A DNA stretch of 64,000 nucleotides, taken from contig NZ_KB235930.1 in assembly GCF_000332295.1 (NCBI RefSeq), positions 4,057,895-4,121,894 of the forward strand, in the 5' to 3' direction. The notes beneath the pieces were generated by a model. It was not told where the DNA came from. It did not search any database and saw only the letters and a program-made list of their open reading frames with translations. Of this stretch, positions 43,426-53,305 are shown in pieces. Source of the stretch: Fortiea contorta PCC 7126 (GTDB taxonomy: Bacteria > Cyanobacteriota > Cyanobacteriia > Cyanobacteriales > Nostocaceae). Numbering within the stretch: position 1 is the stretch's first letter; each line of letters starts with the position of its first letter. A program made the position numbers and the translations under genes.

Positions 43426-44486
43426 GGTAACTGGGCAGTTTCTTTCACAATCAGTAAAATTCCCAACCCCAACAGTAGCATTAAACCAGTTTGCATCACG
43501 CCTTCTTGAATGCGAGCAGGTAAGGGTTTTCCGCGCACACCTTCAATTAACAAAAAAGCGAGTTGTCCCCCATCCAAAGCAGGTAGAGGCAAAATGTTGA
43601 TGATTGCAAGGTTAATACTAATTAGTGCGGCAAAGAAAAGCAAACTGCCTGTATCATTTTGAGCAATACTAGCACCGATTTCGACGATTTTAATTGGGCC
43701 AGCCACTTGGTTAGCAGTTTCGCCAAAATTGGTGATTAATTGCCCAAAACCTCTAAATGTCAGGAAAACAATCCGCTGAAATTCAGTAGCGCCAGCACCC
43801 AAAGCTTCTGTCAAATTCGTCACGCGTCGCCGCTCGACTTTGCCGTTGGGAGATAGTTGAATCCCGATTGTACCACCATTGGGTTTAGCGTCTGGAACCA
43901 CATTTACAGACAGCTTTTGGTCGCCACGGAGAATGTCTAATTGAATTGATTTACCAGGATTATTTTTAATTACGTCCCGGAAAGCATCAATTTCTTGCAG
44001 AGAAGTTCCAAATTGCCTTTGATCAGCGGCTATGATCACATCCCCTATCTTAATACCAGCGTTGGCGGCTACAGAACTCACCTCTGGAGCCAACTGTTGA
44101 ATCAACACACCCGGTTGGCTAGCTTGTCCCACACCGACGATGCTGACTTGACCCACCAACAGCAGATAGGCAAATACCAAATTAGCGATGACACCTGCAC
44201 TGATGACGATCGCCCGATCTAAAATTGGTCGGTTACGCAGCAAATTTGGGTCATTAGGGGGAATATCGCTATCTGGCTCATCATCCGGAAAACCCACAAA
44301 ACCACCCAAAGGAAAGGCGCGAATAGCATATTCAGTGAAAGAACCTTGGTACTTCCAAACCACCGGGCCAAAACCCAGAGAAAAGCGGTTAACATAAATG
44401 CCTTGAGAACGCGCTGCAATGAAATGTCCTAGTTCGTGTACCAAGATCAAAACAGCCAAAACTGCGATCGCTGCTAAAACTGACAT
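43401..44486 (-). CDS. rseP: RIP-family metalloprotease RseP/S2P
   Basis: This intramembrane zinc protease releases membrane-bound regulators and clears signal peptides. The HELGH zinc motif is in the first helix (VHELGHFIAARSQGI), and the third ligand lies in LPLPALDGGQLAFLLIE. A single PDZ domain lies between (about 115-200: VAANAGIKIGDVIIAAD). There are about four membrane helices. ATG 44486 (MSVLAAIAV) is the conserved start; four extra codons upstream are possible. It overlaps nth by 25 bases and follows serS, forming a minus-strand serS-rseP-nth run. Confidence 0.94.
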   Translation of the reverse strand: MSVLAAIAVLAVLILVHELGHFIAARSQGIYVNRFSLGFGPVVWKYQGSFTEYAIRAFPLGGFVGFPDDEPDSDIPPNDPNLLRNRPILDRAIVISAGVIANLVFAYLLLVGQVSIVGVGQASQPGVLIQQLAPEVSSVAANAGIKIGDVIIAADQRQFGTSLQEIDAFRDVIKNNPGKSIQLDILRGDQKLSVNVVPDAKPNGGTIGIQLSPNGKVERRRVTNLTEALGAGATEFQRIVFLTFRGFGQLITNFGETANQVAGPIKIVEIGASIAQNDTGSLLFFAALISINLAIINILPLPALDGGQLAFLLIEGVRGKPLPARIQEGVMQTGLMLLLGLGILLIVKETAQLPWLQKLFQ

Positions 44487-44575
44487 AGAAAATAACAAAG
44501 TATGAACAAACCTATCCCTATTCTAATTGGGCATCCGACATGGGGAATTCTCCCTCATCAACCAGACTCCCGCAA

Positions 44576-45856
44576 TTACAAAACCTCACGTCCTAAAAAC
44601 GGTTGCAGTGCTTGTGGTATCAACACCGTCCCATCTGGTTGTTGGTAATTTTCCAAAATCGCCGCCATTGTCCGTCCCACCGCTAAACCAGAACCATTCA
44701 AGGTATGCACAAACTGAGTACCTTTTTTCCCCGCTTCTTTAAAGCGAATATCTCCCCGTCGCGCTTGGAAGTCTACAGTATTAGAACAGCTAGAAATTTC
44801 TCGATATTTGCCAGAAGAAGGCAACCACACCTCTAAATCATAGGTTTTAGCAGCAGAAAATCCCATATCCCCAGTGCATAAATTGATCACTCGGTATGGC
44901 AACTTTAATGCTTGTAAAATTGCTTCCGCATTCCCTACCAATTTTTCTAATTCTGCAAAAGAACTACTAGGATGAACCAATTTCACCAATTCCACCTTGT
45001 TGAATTGATGCAAACGAATTAATCCCCGCATATCCCGCCCATAGCTACCAGCCTCGCGGCGAAAACAAGGAGTATAAGCACAGTGGTAGATAGGTAAATC
45101 TTCAGCCGCCAGAATTTCCCCACGGTAGAGGTTAGTTAATGGCACCTCTGCGGTAGGAATTAACCATAAATCGTCATCAGCACATTTAAAGCTTTCTTCT
45201 GCAAACTTAGGTAACTGTCCGGTCGCTGTCAGTGAATCAGTATTCACCAACATCGGCGGACTAACTTCTACATACCCAGCTTGAGTTTGCAGCGTCAACA
45301 TAAATTGAATTAATGCTCTTTCCAGCGCCGCACCAGCACCCATCAAAGTAACGAAGCGGCTTTGAGCCACTTTCACCGCTCGCTCAACATTGAGAATACC
45401 CAGCTTTTCGCCAATTTCCCAGTGAGGAAGGATTTGCGAATTCTGGGGTATGTATTCATCACCCCAACGGCGCACCTCTACATTATCATCTTCACTCTTA
45501 CCAATCGGTGTGGAGTCGCTGGGCAAATTTGGTAACGCCAACACTAATTGCTCAATTTCCGCCTTGAGGTTTTTTTCTTGTGGTTCCAGTTCACTTAATT
45601 GGGCTTTGATAGAATTCCCTTCATTCCGCAGAGTTTGAATCTCTGTTGATTGAGCATCCGTCCCTGATTTGATTTTTTGCCCGACAAGTTTACCAATTTC
45701 GTTGCTCCGGGCTTGGAGTTGACTGCGTGTCGCCTCTAGCTCCCGTTGTTGCCGATCTAAGTGTAATATCGGTTCAATGTCGTATTTACCACTACGACTG
45801 TTCAAACTTTCTTGGATTAATTGGGGATTTTCCCGTATTTGCTTAATATCCAGCAC
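44576..45856 (-). CDS. serS: Seryl-tRNA synthetase
   Basis: SerS charges tRNA-Ser. The N-terminal coiled-coil tRNA-binding arm (about 1-105) is followed by the class II core, with motif 1 about [20 protein letters not shown], motif 2 [24 protein letters not shown] and motif 3 [21 protein letters not shown] take GTG 45856 as start, because it gives the conserved [11 protein letters not shown]; an in-frame TTG eight codons earlier lacks support. A perfect 22-base palindrome about 85 bases upstream separates it from the next gene on this strand. Confidence 0.95.
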   Translation of the reverse strand: MLDIKQIRENPQLIQESLNSRSGKYDIEPILHLDRQQRELEATRSQLQARSNEIGKLVGQKIKSGTDAQSTEIQTLRNEGNSIKAQLSELEPQEKNLKAEIEQLVLALPNLPSDSTPIGKSEDDNVEVRRWGDEYIPQNSQILPHWEIGEKLGILNVERAVKVAQSRFVTLMGAGAALERALIQFMLTLQTQAGYVEVSPPMLVNTDSLTATGQLPKFAEESFKCADDDLWLIPTAEVPLTNLYRGEILAAEDLPIYHCAYTPCFRREAGSYGRDMRGLIRLHQFNKVELVKLVHPSSSFAELEKLVGNAEAILQALKLPYRVINLCTGDMGFSAAKTYDLEVWLPSSGKYREISSCSNTVDFQARRGDIRFKEAGKKGTQFVHTLNGSGLAVGRTMAAILENYQQPDGTVLIPQALQPFLGREVL

Positions 45857-45939
45857 AGATTTTTCTTGCGGTTTCGCCAAAACATCAGCATATACTGATT
45901 TTGACTTGCGATCGCCGCAATTGACAATACAAAAATTTT

Positions 45940-45961
45940 GCCCTAGCGATATCGCTAGGGC
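45940..45961. terminator. Perfect 22-base palindrome
   Basis: GCCCTAGCGAT followed by ATCGCTAGGGC is a perfect palindrome. Read on the minus strand it is followed by AAAATTTTTG, so it could terminate the small membrane-protein gene upstream of serS. Confidence 0.65.
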
Positions 45962-46042
45962 CTAGGGAAGATGATTTTTACTTTTTCTAGATTGAGATGT
46001 GATTTGCTCATCACCAGCCTTGTGATTCTTGCGACGGATGAT

Positions 46043-46252
46043 TTACTTATCTGATTTTTTAGACTCTTGAGGACTAGCAGGTGACGGTAGCCAGTAAGCT
46101 AGTACCCCTGATAAAGCACTCCAGTACACTGCTTGATTTTTTGCATCATCCTTATGGTCACTAATGATCAAAAAACCACACAGTGCAATCATCATGGTAC
46201 TGAAGACAACTTGTATACCAAACTTCCACATATCCATATTTTGCTCTTTCAT
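46043..46252 (-). CDS. Small two-helix membrane protein, unknown
   Basis: From ATG 46252 this is 69 residues. It has a first membrane helix (WKFGIQVVFSTMMIALCGFLII), a charged loop (SDHKDDAKNQA), a second helix (VYWSALSGVLAYWLP) and a polar tail (SPASPQESKKSDK). I do not recognise it; many cyanobacteria carry such unannotated membrane peptides. GAGG lies 9 bases before this ATG, so I prefer it to the in-frame start five codons earlier. A palindrome follows on the same strand. Confidence 0.55.
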   Translation of the reverse strand: MKEQNMDMWKFGIQVVFSTMMIALCGFLIISDHKDDAKNQAVYWSALSGVLAYWLPSPASPQESKKSDK

Positions 46253-46542
46253 AAAAAAACGCCTCAAAACAAGTTTAAATAAGCCTATTAGACAGTTTTA
46301 GCATCACTACGTAGCAGTATGTCAATGCTGTTAACTGGTATTAGACTTCACAAGCTATTTTGAGGCTTCCGGAAAATCACCATCAGCCTTTTGGACTAAT
46401 TCTCCAGATGACTTAGAATGAGTATCTCGTCATTGGCTTTTTGTCAAGAGACTCGATGAGCGCCGCTCATAAGGAACAATGAAAATACCTCTTCCCTATC
46501 CCCTCTTCCCTACTCCCTATTCCCTATTTTCAACTTAGTCAT

Positions 46543-47118
46543 CTAAGGCCGATTAATGCGATTAAGTAGCCACAGGGAAGCAAGTAAGCCGGCGAAGTGA
46601 GCCATGATTGTGTTAATGTTTGCCTGCACCACAAACATATCCAAACCGCTGATAAATGGCTGATTTCCCTGTGGAGAGAAGAAGAATTGTGTTTGGGTAA
46701 TGGCTCTGGCTGCTAGAGTACCGACGATCGCCTGCGCGCCGAAAAGAGTTAATAATATTCCTACTAGGTCTACTAATACTCCCAAGCGTAATACTTGCAC
46801 TGTCTCACTTTTGCGGGGACGATTATTGATATTGGCAGACAGCAGTTGGTTTCCCAGTCTGGCATAACGAAAAGCTATATAAATCCCCACACCCAAAGCA
46901 ATCAGCCCACAAATTGCTAGAAAAATCCCGAAACCCGCTCCTGGATTATTTCCTGGGCTTCCTGGTCTTTGGCTGGAGATAGCATACAATAGCAAAATCA
47001 CGCCGGACACAACACCCAGTACTAACTGAATCCAAAAACTGATCCAACCTATCAGGCGAAATGTTTGGCCAATAGCCCGAAGATTAGCAGGAGAAGAGGG
47101 GGCCTCGCGGTCTTGTGA
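46543..47118 (-). CDS. DUF3611 membrane protein (Tic21-like)
   Basis: This protein of about 191-195 residues has four membrane helices (IGWISFWIQLVLGVVSGVILLL, FGIFLAICGLIALGVGIYIAF, LGVLVDLVGILLTLFG, INTIMAHFAGLLASLWLLN) and the DUF3611 wording RAIGQTFRLIGWISFWIQ. The family includes plant Tic21/PIC1, linked to plastid protein import and iron transport. Cyanobacterial function is not settled. Starts at MSQDREAPSS (47118) and four codons earlier (47130) are both open. It is monocistronic. Confidence 0.8.
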   Translation of the reverse strand, partial: SQDREAPSSPANLRAIGQTFRLIGWISFWIQLVLGVVSGVILLLYAISSQRPGSPGNNPGAGFGIFLAICGLIALGVGIYIAFRYARLGNQLLSANINNRPRKSETVQVLRLGVLVDLVGILLTLFGAQAIVGTLAARAITQTQFFFSPQGNQPFISGLDMFVVQANINTIMAHFAGLLASLWLLNRINRP

Positions 47119-47130
47119 CATATTAATCAC

Positions 47131-47724
47131 CCATGTGCTAGGTGCAAGATATAAGTTAGTATCACACTTACCAGATAGAATAAGACAATCTCAAGTCTAG
47201 AAGCTCAGTACTTTATATAGATTTAAGTGTGCTCATATTCATCAAAGCTGGGAAAAGCAACTTCTGAAGTTAGACAAATATCTTCCCCAAATCCTAGCTC
47301 CTATTCCCTCAACCCTATTTTCCAGCCCGCAAACTGACAATCACGGTAAAACAAAGTGTTTATTAAGTTATACAGACAAAATCACGTTTTACCTGTAAAA
47401 TTTCTTCGATGGCATTTTATGCTTAAGCAGTTTTAACCAGCTCGGCATCACTTGACACCCAGATAGTGGTTCTGCCTCTGTCTGATCGCTCCTCACCACA
47501 CCACACCGTCTTGAGCTTGGCTAGGGACGTAATAACTTGCGCCCCTTAAACTCACACAGCCGTCTCGCGTTTTTAACAGCGTGAGTCCATGTTTTGATGT
47601 TTACGCTTCGGCAATTTTACCTAAAGTAGCGATATATACCTGCTCTTTTTTGAGTAGCGATATATACTGTCTACCAGAATTTGTAAATCCCCACCTAAAG
47701 CATCTTTTTAGTCACTCACCAACC
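47131..47724. other. Spacer upstream of the PadR gene
   Basis: No gene is seen although the PadR frame stays open back to 47581. CTATTCCCTC/CCTATTCCC-type short repeats occur at about 47300. Nothing clearly regulatory is recognised. Confidence 0.4.
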
Positions 47725-48072
47725 ATGAAACTTGAGGATATATATCAATTTTTTGAGAATCCTCCGCCAACTTACCTCTGTCAGGAACTAGCAGTTTGTT
47801 ACATTCTGTACGTTTTACTACAAGGTGAATCCTACGGAACCGAGTTAATCCAGCAGTTGGAGAGCGAATATCCCACCTATCGGCTTTCGGATACTGTGCT
47901 GTATAGTGCCATTAAATTTCTCGAAGACCAAAGAGCAATCACTGGATATTGGAAAAGACTCGAAGGACGGGGACGTCCTCGGCGGATGTATCAAGTTTCT
48001 CCAGAATGGCAAGTTCCAGCCCAGGATTTAGCTCGATTATGGCAAGAGTACATTAATCAGAGGACAAATTAA
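47725..48072 (+). CDS. PadR-family transcriptional regulator
   Basis: From ATG 47725 the protein has 115 residues. It has the PadR winged-helix pattern: LAVCYILYVLLQGESYGTELIQQLE, YRLSDTVLYSAIKFLEDQRAI, and the wing GYWKRLEGRGRPRRMYQVSP. PadR proteins bind palindromic operators as dimers. A cyanobacterial relative is Pex, which represses kaiA and lengthens the circadian period in Synechococcus; membership of that subgroup is possible but not shown. Upstream in-frame codons lack conservation. It may be co-transcribed with the CCB1 gene 42 bases downstream. Confidence 0.82.
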   Translation: MKLEDIYQFFENPPPTYLCQELAVCYILYVLLQGESYGTELIQQLESEYPTYRLSDTVLYSAIKFLEDQRAITGYWKRLEGRGRPRRMYQVSPEWQVPAQDLARLWQEYINQRTN

Positions 48073-48114
48073 ATAATAATTAATAATGAATAAGTCTCCT
48101 CCTGTCAATTAGTT

Positions 48115-48645
48115 ATGGATAATGCTGTTCTGCCATCGACGTTGCTGCTAACTTTGTTGTTATCAGTGGGACTGTTTTTCTTTATTCGTGCTTCGACCAA
48201 AGACCGCACAGAAAAAGCGCAACTGGTTTCTGAGCTAGACGAAGCTTCTTTAATGCCTCAATTACAGGAGTATTTTCGCACGCGGTCTTACCGAGTGGCA
48301 GCGGTAGACCCTGAAAAAAATCAAGTTATTTTTGAAGGTTTTGTGAAACCAAGCTGGTTTTTAGCGGCTTTTCTAACATTACTAGCAGCAGTTGGTTTAG
48401 CTTGTCTATCTTTAGTTGTGTCGCTGCTTTTTCCTAGTTTTGGAGCTTTTTCTTTAGGAATAGTATTACTAGCTCCTCTAAGTGGTCTTTTTTATTGGAA
48501 AAAAGCCGGAAGAATCGAGAAAGTGGCTCTGAAGCTGGAAAAGAACCCAGACCAGCACAACTCCTCAAGTAAAATTACAGTAATAGCCCATCGTGACGAA
48601 CTCATGGAGTTAGAGAGGGCATTACAGTTAAAAATTAGCGAATAA
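48115..48645 (+). CDS. Cofactor assembly of complex C subunit B (CCB1)
   Basis: This 176-residue membrane protein has one N-terminal helix (TLLLTLLLSVGLFFFI), a soluble segment (LVSELDEASLMPQLQEYFRTRSYRVAAVDPEKNQVIFEGFVKPS, given in part), and two further helices (FLAAFLTLLAAVGLACLSLVVSLLF and FSLGIVLLAPLSGLFYW). This pattern is that of the CCB1-type factor, needed in chloroplasts to attach haem ci to cytochrome b6. Identification rests on recall of the family layout. The C-terminal tail (KITVIAHRDELMELERALQ) is conserved. Confidence 0.75.
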   Translation: MDNAVLPSTLLLTLLLSVGLFFFIRASTKDRTEKAQLVSELDEASLMPQLQEYFRTRSYRVAAVDPEKNQVIFEGFVKPSWFLAAFLTLLAAVGLACLSLVVSLLFPSFGAFSLGIVLLAPLSGLFYWKKAGRIEKVALKLEKNPDQHNSSSKITVIAHRDELMELERALQLKISE

Positions 48646-49221
48646 GTAGGAAATTTTTTAACTAAAGAAGTTTGAAGTGTGGAGGATGAAAAGAAATCGC
48701 TACACACCTCACCCCTGATGGGCGAAAAAACGAAAATCTTTTGTGTTTACACCCCACTCGTAAAAGAATGGGGTGATTTTGCGCCTCACACTTCATCCTT
48801 CATTTGGTAATCTCACAGCAGACAATGTAGGCTTCTGAGCAAACTTTCCGGGATTAGCTTTGGGGAGTGGGAAAGATAATTCATGCGATGCTACTTTTCT
48901 CCTAGACAAAAGTCGTCAGGAAAAAATTATATCTTTGTGAGCAAGCGTCCCTAACTATCAGCGGGATAAGCGTGCAACTTCACTTTTGCTTTTGGACACT
49001 TCTCGCTCTATCCTCTCTCCCCTCTGCATGATCAAACTCTAAATCAATCCACGCCAGCAAGCATGTTTTGATGTGAGTCGATTTTTCCATTACCTGGACT
49101 AGGTTCACTGGCAAATCAGCTAAAAACTAAAAAAAATCTAAATTTTTTGCATAAACTGATTACTTTTGCCAGTTAATTATTGTCAGAGGCTACATCACTG
49201 CGTCAGATCACCTTCTATGAT
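48646..49221. terminator. Spacer with terminator hairpin
   Basis: CACCCCA at 48750-48756 pairs with TGGGGTG at 48769-48775, followed by ATTTTG, downstream of the CCB1 gene. The remaining 430 bases hold no gene and no structure I can name. Confidence 0.5.
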
Positions 49222-49539
49222 TCACCGACCAGCCAAAACTAAAGCTTCCTGACCCGCAGGCGCTTCTAAGGTTCTAAGACTGGGAAACAAGAAATGGTTT
49301 TCTTCTACGTATTGAGCACCAAACAGTCCTTTTTCTGCCCAGAAATAACGATCTGTGGTGTGTTCGTTACGCTTTACGAGTAGCAATGCGGGTGGGGCGA
49401 TGCCTTCGGCTTGAATGAATTTTCTAGCTGCGGTTACAGGTTTTTCTTCGCCACTCTCGATGCTATATTGAGGAACATGCTCCAGAATGCGCCGTCCTTC
49501 CTGGCGACGACGACTTTTGCGCTTCCGTCTCCTTGCCAA
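49222..49539 (-). CDS. DUF3155 protein
   Basis: From TTG 49539 (MARRRKRKSRRRQEG) this is 105 residues. The first 20 are extremely basic and could bind nucleic acid. The rest (RRILEHVPQYSIESGEEKPVTAARKFI ... PALLLVKRNEHTTDRYFWAEKGLFGAQYVEENHFLFPSLR, given in part) is the DUF3155 family, cyanobacterial and of unknown function. The strong site AGAGGAGG lies just before TTG 49539 and inside the longer alternative reading, which decides the start. It is monocistronic. Confidence 0.82.
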   Translation of the reverse strand: MARRRKRKSRRRQEGRRILEHVPQYSIESGEEKPVTAARKFIQAEGIAPPALLLVKRNEHTTDRYFWAEKGLFGAQYVEENHFLFPSLRTLEAPAGQEALVLAGR

Positions 49540-49820
49540 CCTATTTTCCTCCTCTTTCAAGCTGTAGATTGTAGTTATAGCTACAAAATCCGTCGTAATT
49601 ATATAAGTTCTGGTTCAAAAAATCAAGGGTTTTTAATCCTTTATTCCCAGAAAAATAATATTTTTAAAACGCAGAAAAAACTCAAGTGGTTAGGGATATA
49701 ATTCCCAGGTGCAGACCATTGCTCTTAAGATTTAGGTAAGCTAGATTGCAAGAGCCAGGGAAAATTATGTCCCTTCTTTATCTTCCCTCAAATTATGTAA
49801 TATTGAGCAATATCTGAAAA

Positions 49821-51155
49821 ATGTTAATATCTGCCAGTTCTGATTTTATTGCTCTATGCCGAGAGCAAATAGCGTTGCTCACCCAAGGTCTAGGAGCATC
49901 GTTAAGTGTTGTGTACTTAACACAAGAATTGGCAGAGGCGCCAACAGGAGACACGAAACTAATTCCTGTGGTGGTCTATCCGGAAACAGCGGTGTTGAAG
50001 CCAAAAGAGGGGTCTGGGGAGGGGATAGCACCAGGAAAAATTGATATGAAGGGAATTTTGGTGTTACCTCAGCATCAGCAGAAATTGTTGACTGCTGGCG
50101 GGTCTGAGTCTCCGACTGCTACACAGGAAACTCACACACCAGAGGAGTATTTACTGCGTGGGAACCAAATTGTTTTACCCCTGATTCATGAGGGTGTGAT
50201 GATGGGGTTACTGATGACAGGTAGGGAAGACCGGGCATGGGATGAGCACGAACAAAGTCAAATTCAACAGATAGCTCAAACCTTGGCGATCGCCTGTATT
50301 TTAGATCAGCGTCGCGCCTGGTTGCAACAGCAGCTACATCAACAACAAATTCTCCAAGAACAGCAACGAGATTTGCTAGATAATCTCTTGCATCAGTTTC
50401 GTAACCCGCTCACAGCATTGCGGACTTTTGGTAAGTTACTTTTAAAGCGCCTCAGGACTGGAGATCCCAACCGCGATGTCGCCGCTAATATTGTGCGAGA
50501 AAGCGATCGCCTGCAAGAATTGTTATTACAATTTGATCAAGTTATTGACTTGACAGAGGCAGATTTAGCCACATTATCATTGCCAGAAAATGATGTATTT
50601 GTAGAAGCCACTGTCCAAAAAGAAGCCAAACCTGCTTTATTATTGCCGGGGACAGGAGACAAAGAAACTGATTGTGCTTTAGCAGATTTGTTAGCACCGT
50701 TATTAGTGTCGGCGAGGGCGATTGCTCAAGAGCGGAATTTACAACTAAAAGCTAAAATTCCTCGCAATTTACCACTAGTCCGTGCCAATATTAAAGCATT
50801 ACAAGAAGTGTTAAATAATATTATTGATAATGCCTTGAAATACACTCCTCCTGGTGGCAAGATTTTGATTCAGGTAGGACAAGAGAAAGCTAACTTTCAA
50901 GGAATTGCTATTAGTGATACCGGGCCGGGAATTCCACCAGAAGATTTAGCGCATTTGGGAGAACGGCATTATCGAGGTGTACAAGCTCAAACAGAAATTC
51001 CTGGTACAGGTTTGGGGTTAGCGATCGCTAAACAATTAATTGAGCAAATGCAGGGAGAAATTGAGATTTTTAGCCCAGCAATTAACTCAACTATCACTTC
51101 TCCCCAAGCGCCAGGAACTACCTTTATTATTTGGTTGCCGGAAGTTAGGATTTAG
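49821..51155 (+). CDS. GAF-type sensor histidine kinase, Hik2/CSK-like
   Basis: This 444-residue soluble kinase has an N-terminal GAF-like sensor domain (about 1-170, ending LLMTGREDRAWDEHEQSQIQQIAQTLAIACI), a coiled linker, and the dimerisation/H-box LLHQFRNPLTALRTFGKLLLKRL. The HATPase domain shows NIIDNALKYTPPGG (N box), ISDTGPGIP (G1) and GTGLGLAIAKQL (G2). The H-box wording HQFRNPLTALRTFGKLL and the domain layout are those of the cyanobacterial Hik2/chloroplast sensor kinase group, which links photosynthetic redox state to gene expression. No response regulator lies next to it, as usual for Hik2. Confidence 0.82.
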   Translation: MLISASSDFIALCREQIALLTQGLGASLSVVYLTQELAEAPTGDTKLIPVVVYPETAVLKPKEGSGEGIAPGKIDMKGILVLPQHQQKLLTAGGSESPTATQETHTPEEYLLRGNQIVLPLIHEGVMMGLLMTGREDRAWDEHEQSQIQQIAQTLAIACILDQRRAWLQQQLHQQQILQEQQRDLLDNLLHQFRNPLTALRTFGKLLLKRLRTGDPNRDVAANIVRESDRLQELLLQFDQVIDLTEADLATLSLPENDVFVEATVQKEAKPALLLPGTGDKETDCALADLLAPLLVSARAIAQERNLQLKAKIPRNLPLVRANIKALQEVLNNIIDNALKYTPPGGKILIQVGQEKANFQGIAISDTGPGIPPEDLAHLGERHYRGVQAQTEIPGTGLGLAIAKQLIEQMQGEIEIFSPAINSTITSPQAPGTTFIIWLPEVRI

Positions 51156-52400
51156 TTATCTTAGGGAAACCAATAAGTTTTGGTTGACGGTCATTTGTAG
51201 GTCAGTATCTGGGTCAATGGCGATCAGGTCAACGCTATTTTTGCCAAAGAATAGACCAATTAAGGCACCGATACCCGCACCACCCAGGACTTCTTCCGTG
51301 GCGATCGCGCGATCGCCTGTGACCGCAGATACAGCGGCGGCGGCGCCTGCACCTAAAACGGTATTCTGAATAATTGCCCCGGTACTGGTGCCTTTGTTAA
51401 CTGTTTGGGTTTTGGTAATTACTTCAGAAGCGGCATTAATTTGATACTCTTGACCTGTGGTCAAAACTAGTTTTTGGGCGACAAATTGTGAACCACCTTG
51501 GGCGGGTTTGAGTTGACCAACTACCTGACTACCAGCGGGAATGACTACTGCTCCTGCTTGGGTGACGACGCTTTGGGATACTGTCAGTGTCAAAGGTGCG
51601 GTTTCTTCTTTTGTTACCAAAATCTTCTCGGCTTTGTCGTACTTCACAGGGATAGCAGTTCCCTGGGGAATGGTGACGGATACGGGGACTGGATTGCTTG
51701 GTTGTGCGGCGGCGACGATGTATGGTGAGTTGATGGCGCTGGCTTGATTAGAACTAACCAAGGCTTGGTAAATGAACGCTGCTACTTGGGCGCGGGTGGC
51801 GGTGGCTGTGGGGTTGAGAAACTTAACGTTGGGATAGTTGACAACTATTTGTTTTTGTGTAGCGGCGGCGATGGGGTTACGGGCGTAATCTGCAATGCTG
51901 GAGGTGTCGTTGAAGTATTGTAGAGTGCTGTCTGTGTTGCCGCTGACGCTGTATTCTAGACCGTTGGCGAGGGAAACTAATACTTGCTGGCGTGGAATGG
52001 CTTGGTTAGGCTCAAAACGGTTGCCGGGATATCCTGAGAGGAAACCGATGGTATAGGCTTGTTGAATGGCGCTAGATGCCCAGTAGTTGCGGGGTACGTC
52101 GGTAAAAGCGATCGCTTGTCGTTGTGGTGCTTTTTGAAAAGCTTTGTTGACCATAGCAGCAAATTGGGCCCGCGTCACTGCTTCTTCGGGACGGAAGCTA
52201 CCATCAGGAAATCCGGCGATGACACCCCGCTGTGATAATTCTTGAATAAATTGTGCCGCCCAATAGTTAGATTGGACATCAGAAAAAGTAGTTTGAGCAA
52301 AAGATGGTGCTGCGGTGGTGAAGGGGGCGACAGCACCGATGGTGACGCTGATTGCCATCAGTGCAGCTGTTCCAGATTGCCAACGATTTAAGTTAAACAT
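51156..52400 (-). CDS. Exported SLH-domain protein
   Basis: This 414-residue protein has a signal peptide (about 1-35, ending FAQ). Three S-layer homology domains follow (about 38-215): FSDVQSNYWAAQFIQELSQRGVIAGFPDGSFRPEEAVTRAQFAAMV (given in part), then FTDVPRNYWASSAIQQA and a third, weaker copy. SLH domains bind pyruvylated cell-wall polymers. The C-terminal half (about 235-414) is a beta-rich domain with PVKYDKAEKILVTKEETAPLTLTVSQ, IPAGSQVVGQLKP and a Gly/Ala-rich segment (VLGAGAAAAVSAVTG, GGAGIGALIGLFFG). It is homologous to the whole mature part of the next upstream gene. It is a likely envelope protein of unknown role. Confidence 0.85.
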   Translation of the reverse strand: MFNLNRWQSGTAALMAISVTIGAVAPFTTAAPSFAQTTFSDVQSNYWAAQFIQELSQRGVIAGFPDGSFRPEEAVTRAQFAAMVNKAFQKAPQRQAIAFTDVPRNYWASSAIQQAYTIGFLSGYPGNRFEPNQAIPRQQVLVSLANGLEYSVSGNTDSTLQYFNDTSSIADYARNPIAAATQKQIVVNYPNVKFLNPTATATRAQVAAFIYQALVSSNQASAINSPYIVAAAQPSNPVPVSVTIPQGTAIPVKYDKAEKILVTKEETAPLTLTVSQSVVTQAGAVVIPAGSQVVGQLKPAQGGSQFVAQKLVLTTGQEYQINAASEVITKTQTVNKGTSTGAIIQNTVLGAGAAAAVSAVTGDRAIATEEVLGGAGIGALIGLFFGKNSVDLIAIDPDTDLQMTVNQNLLVSLR

Positions 52401-52591
52401 TTAATTTAAAGACTCCTTTAAATGTATTTTTTTCTGTTAGTTGATTAGACATTTTTTTAATTGCATAGTTCCCGGTTTTTTGGTTTTGAAAATACTAAAC
52501 TTTCGGGATAAAAATAAGCGATCGCCACTTTTGATATTGTGAGCGATCGCTATCAGGAATTATGAAAATTACAATGGCAATTAAATTTAGC

Positions 52592-53305
52592 TTAGAAGGG
52601 ATTTAATACTAAGCTAGAGTTGAGTGAAATTGCTAAATCTCGCTCTGGTCTGACCACGAAGACGTCAGCTTCATTTTTCCGCAGCAATACGCTAGCTAAA
52701 GCACCCGCCGCCGCGCCGCCAATAGGTTCTAAAATTTCAATTTTTTTATTACCTGTGAGCAGGGAAATGGCAGTAGCTGCGCCTGCACCAATAGCTGCGT
52801 CTGTTAATATACTGCTGGTGTTAGTTCCCTTGGATATTCTTTCTGTTTGGCTATATGTTCGAGAAGTGGCGTTGATTTGTTGACGTCGCCCAGAAGCAAA
52901 AACTAACTCTTGAGCTGCAAACCTCACGCCTTGTCTTTGGTTGTTGGTATCTGTGCGGAAACTACCGCTTAAACTGACTGGTTCTAATCTCCCAACTACT
53001 TCAGTTCCTGCGGGAATCAACACGTTTCTATTGCTATCAATAATGTCGCTGGCTATTTTCAATGTTATGGGTACAGTTTCCCCTGGAGTTACGACAATTT
53101 TATCTTTTTCGTAGGTAAGAGGAAAACTCACATTCCGGTTAGCGGGAATAGTAACTGTGCGAGATTGCCTCAGATTATATTGTCCATTGTTATTGAATTG
53201 AGCATTTACCGGGGAGAAGGTAAAGAGGGGGGTAATAGCACCTGCGGTAATCGCCATTGTCATGAGTGCAGCGGTTCCAGGTTTCCAGCGATGAAGGGGA
53301 GCCAT
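52592..53305 (-). CDS. Exported paralogue lacking SLH domains
   Basis: This 237-residue protein has a signal peptide ending VNA-QF. The mature part matches the C-terminal half of its neighbour block by block: LTYEKDKIVVTPGETVPITLKIA, IPAGTEVVGRLEPV, FAAQELVFASGRRQQINATSRT, ISKGTNTSSIL, GAGAATAISLLTGNKKI and IGGAAAGALASVLLRK. N-terminal RWKPGTAALM and RWQSGTAALM also match, so the pair arose by duplication with gain or loss of the SLH part. The Gly/Ala-rich segments resemble glycine-zipper membrane motifs. It is on the same strand 190 bases upstream. Confidence 0.78.
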   Translation of the reverse strand: MAPLHRWKPGTAALMTMAITAGAITPLFTFSPVNAQFNNNGQYNLRQSRTVTIPANRNVSFPLTYEKDKIVVTPGETVPITLKIASDIIDSNRNVLIPAGTEVVGRLEPVSLSGSFRTDTNNQRQGVRFAAQELVFASGRRQQINATSRTYSQTERISKGTNTSSILTDAAIGAGAATAISLLTGNKKIEILEPIGGAAAGALASVLLRKNEADVFVVRPERDLAISLNSSLVLNPF

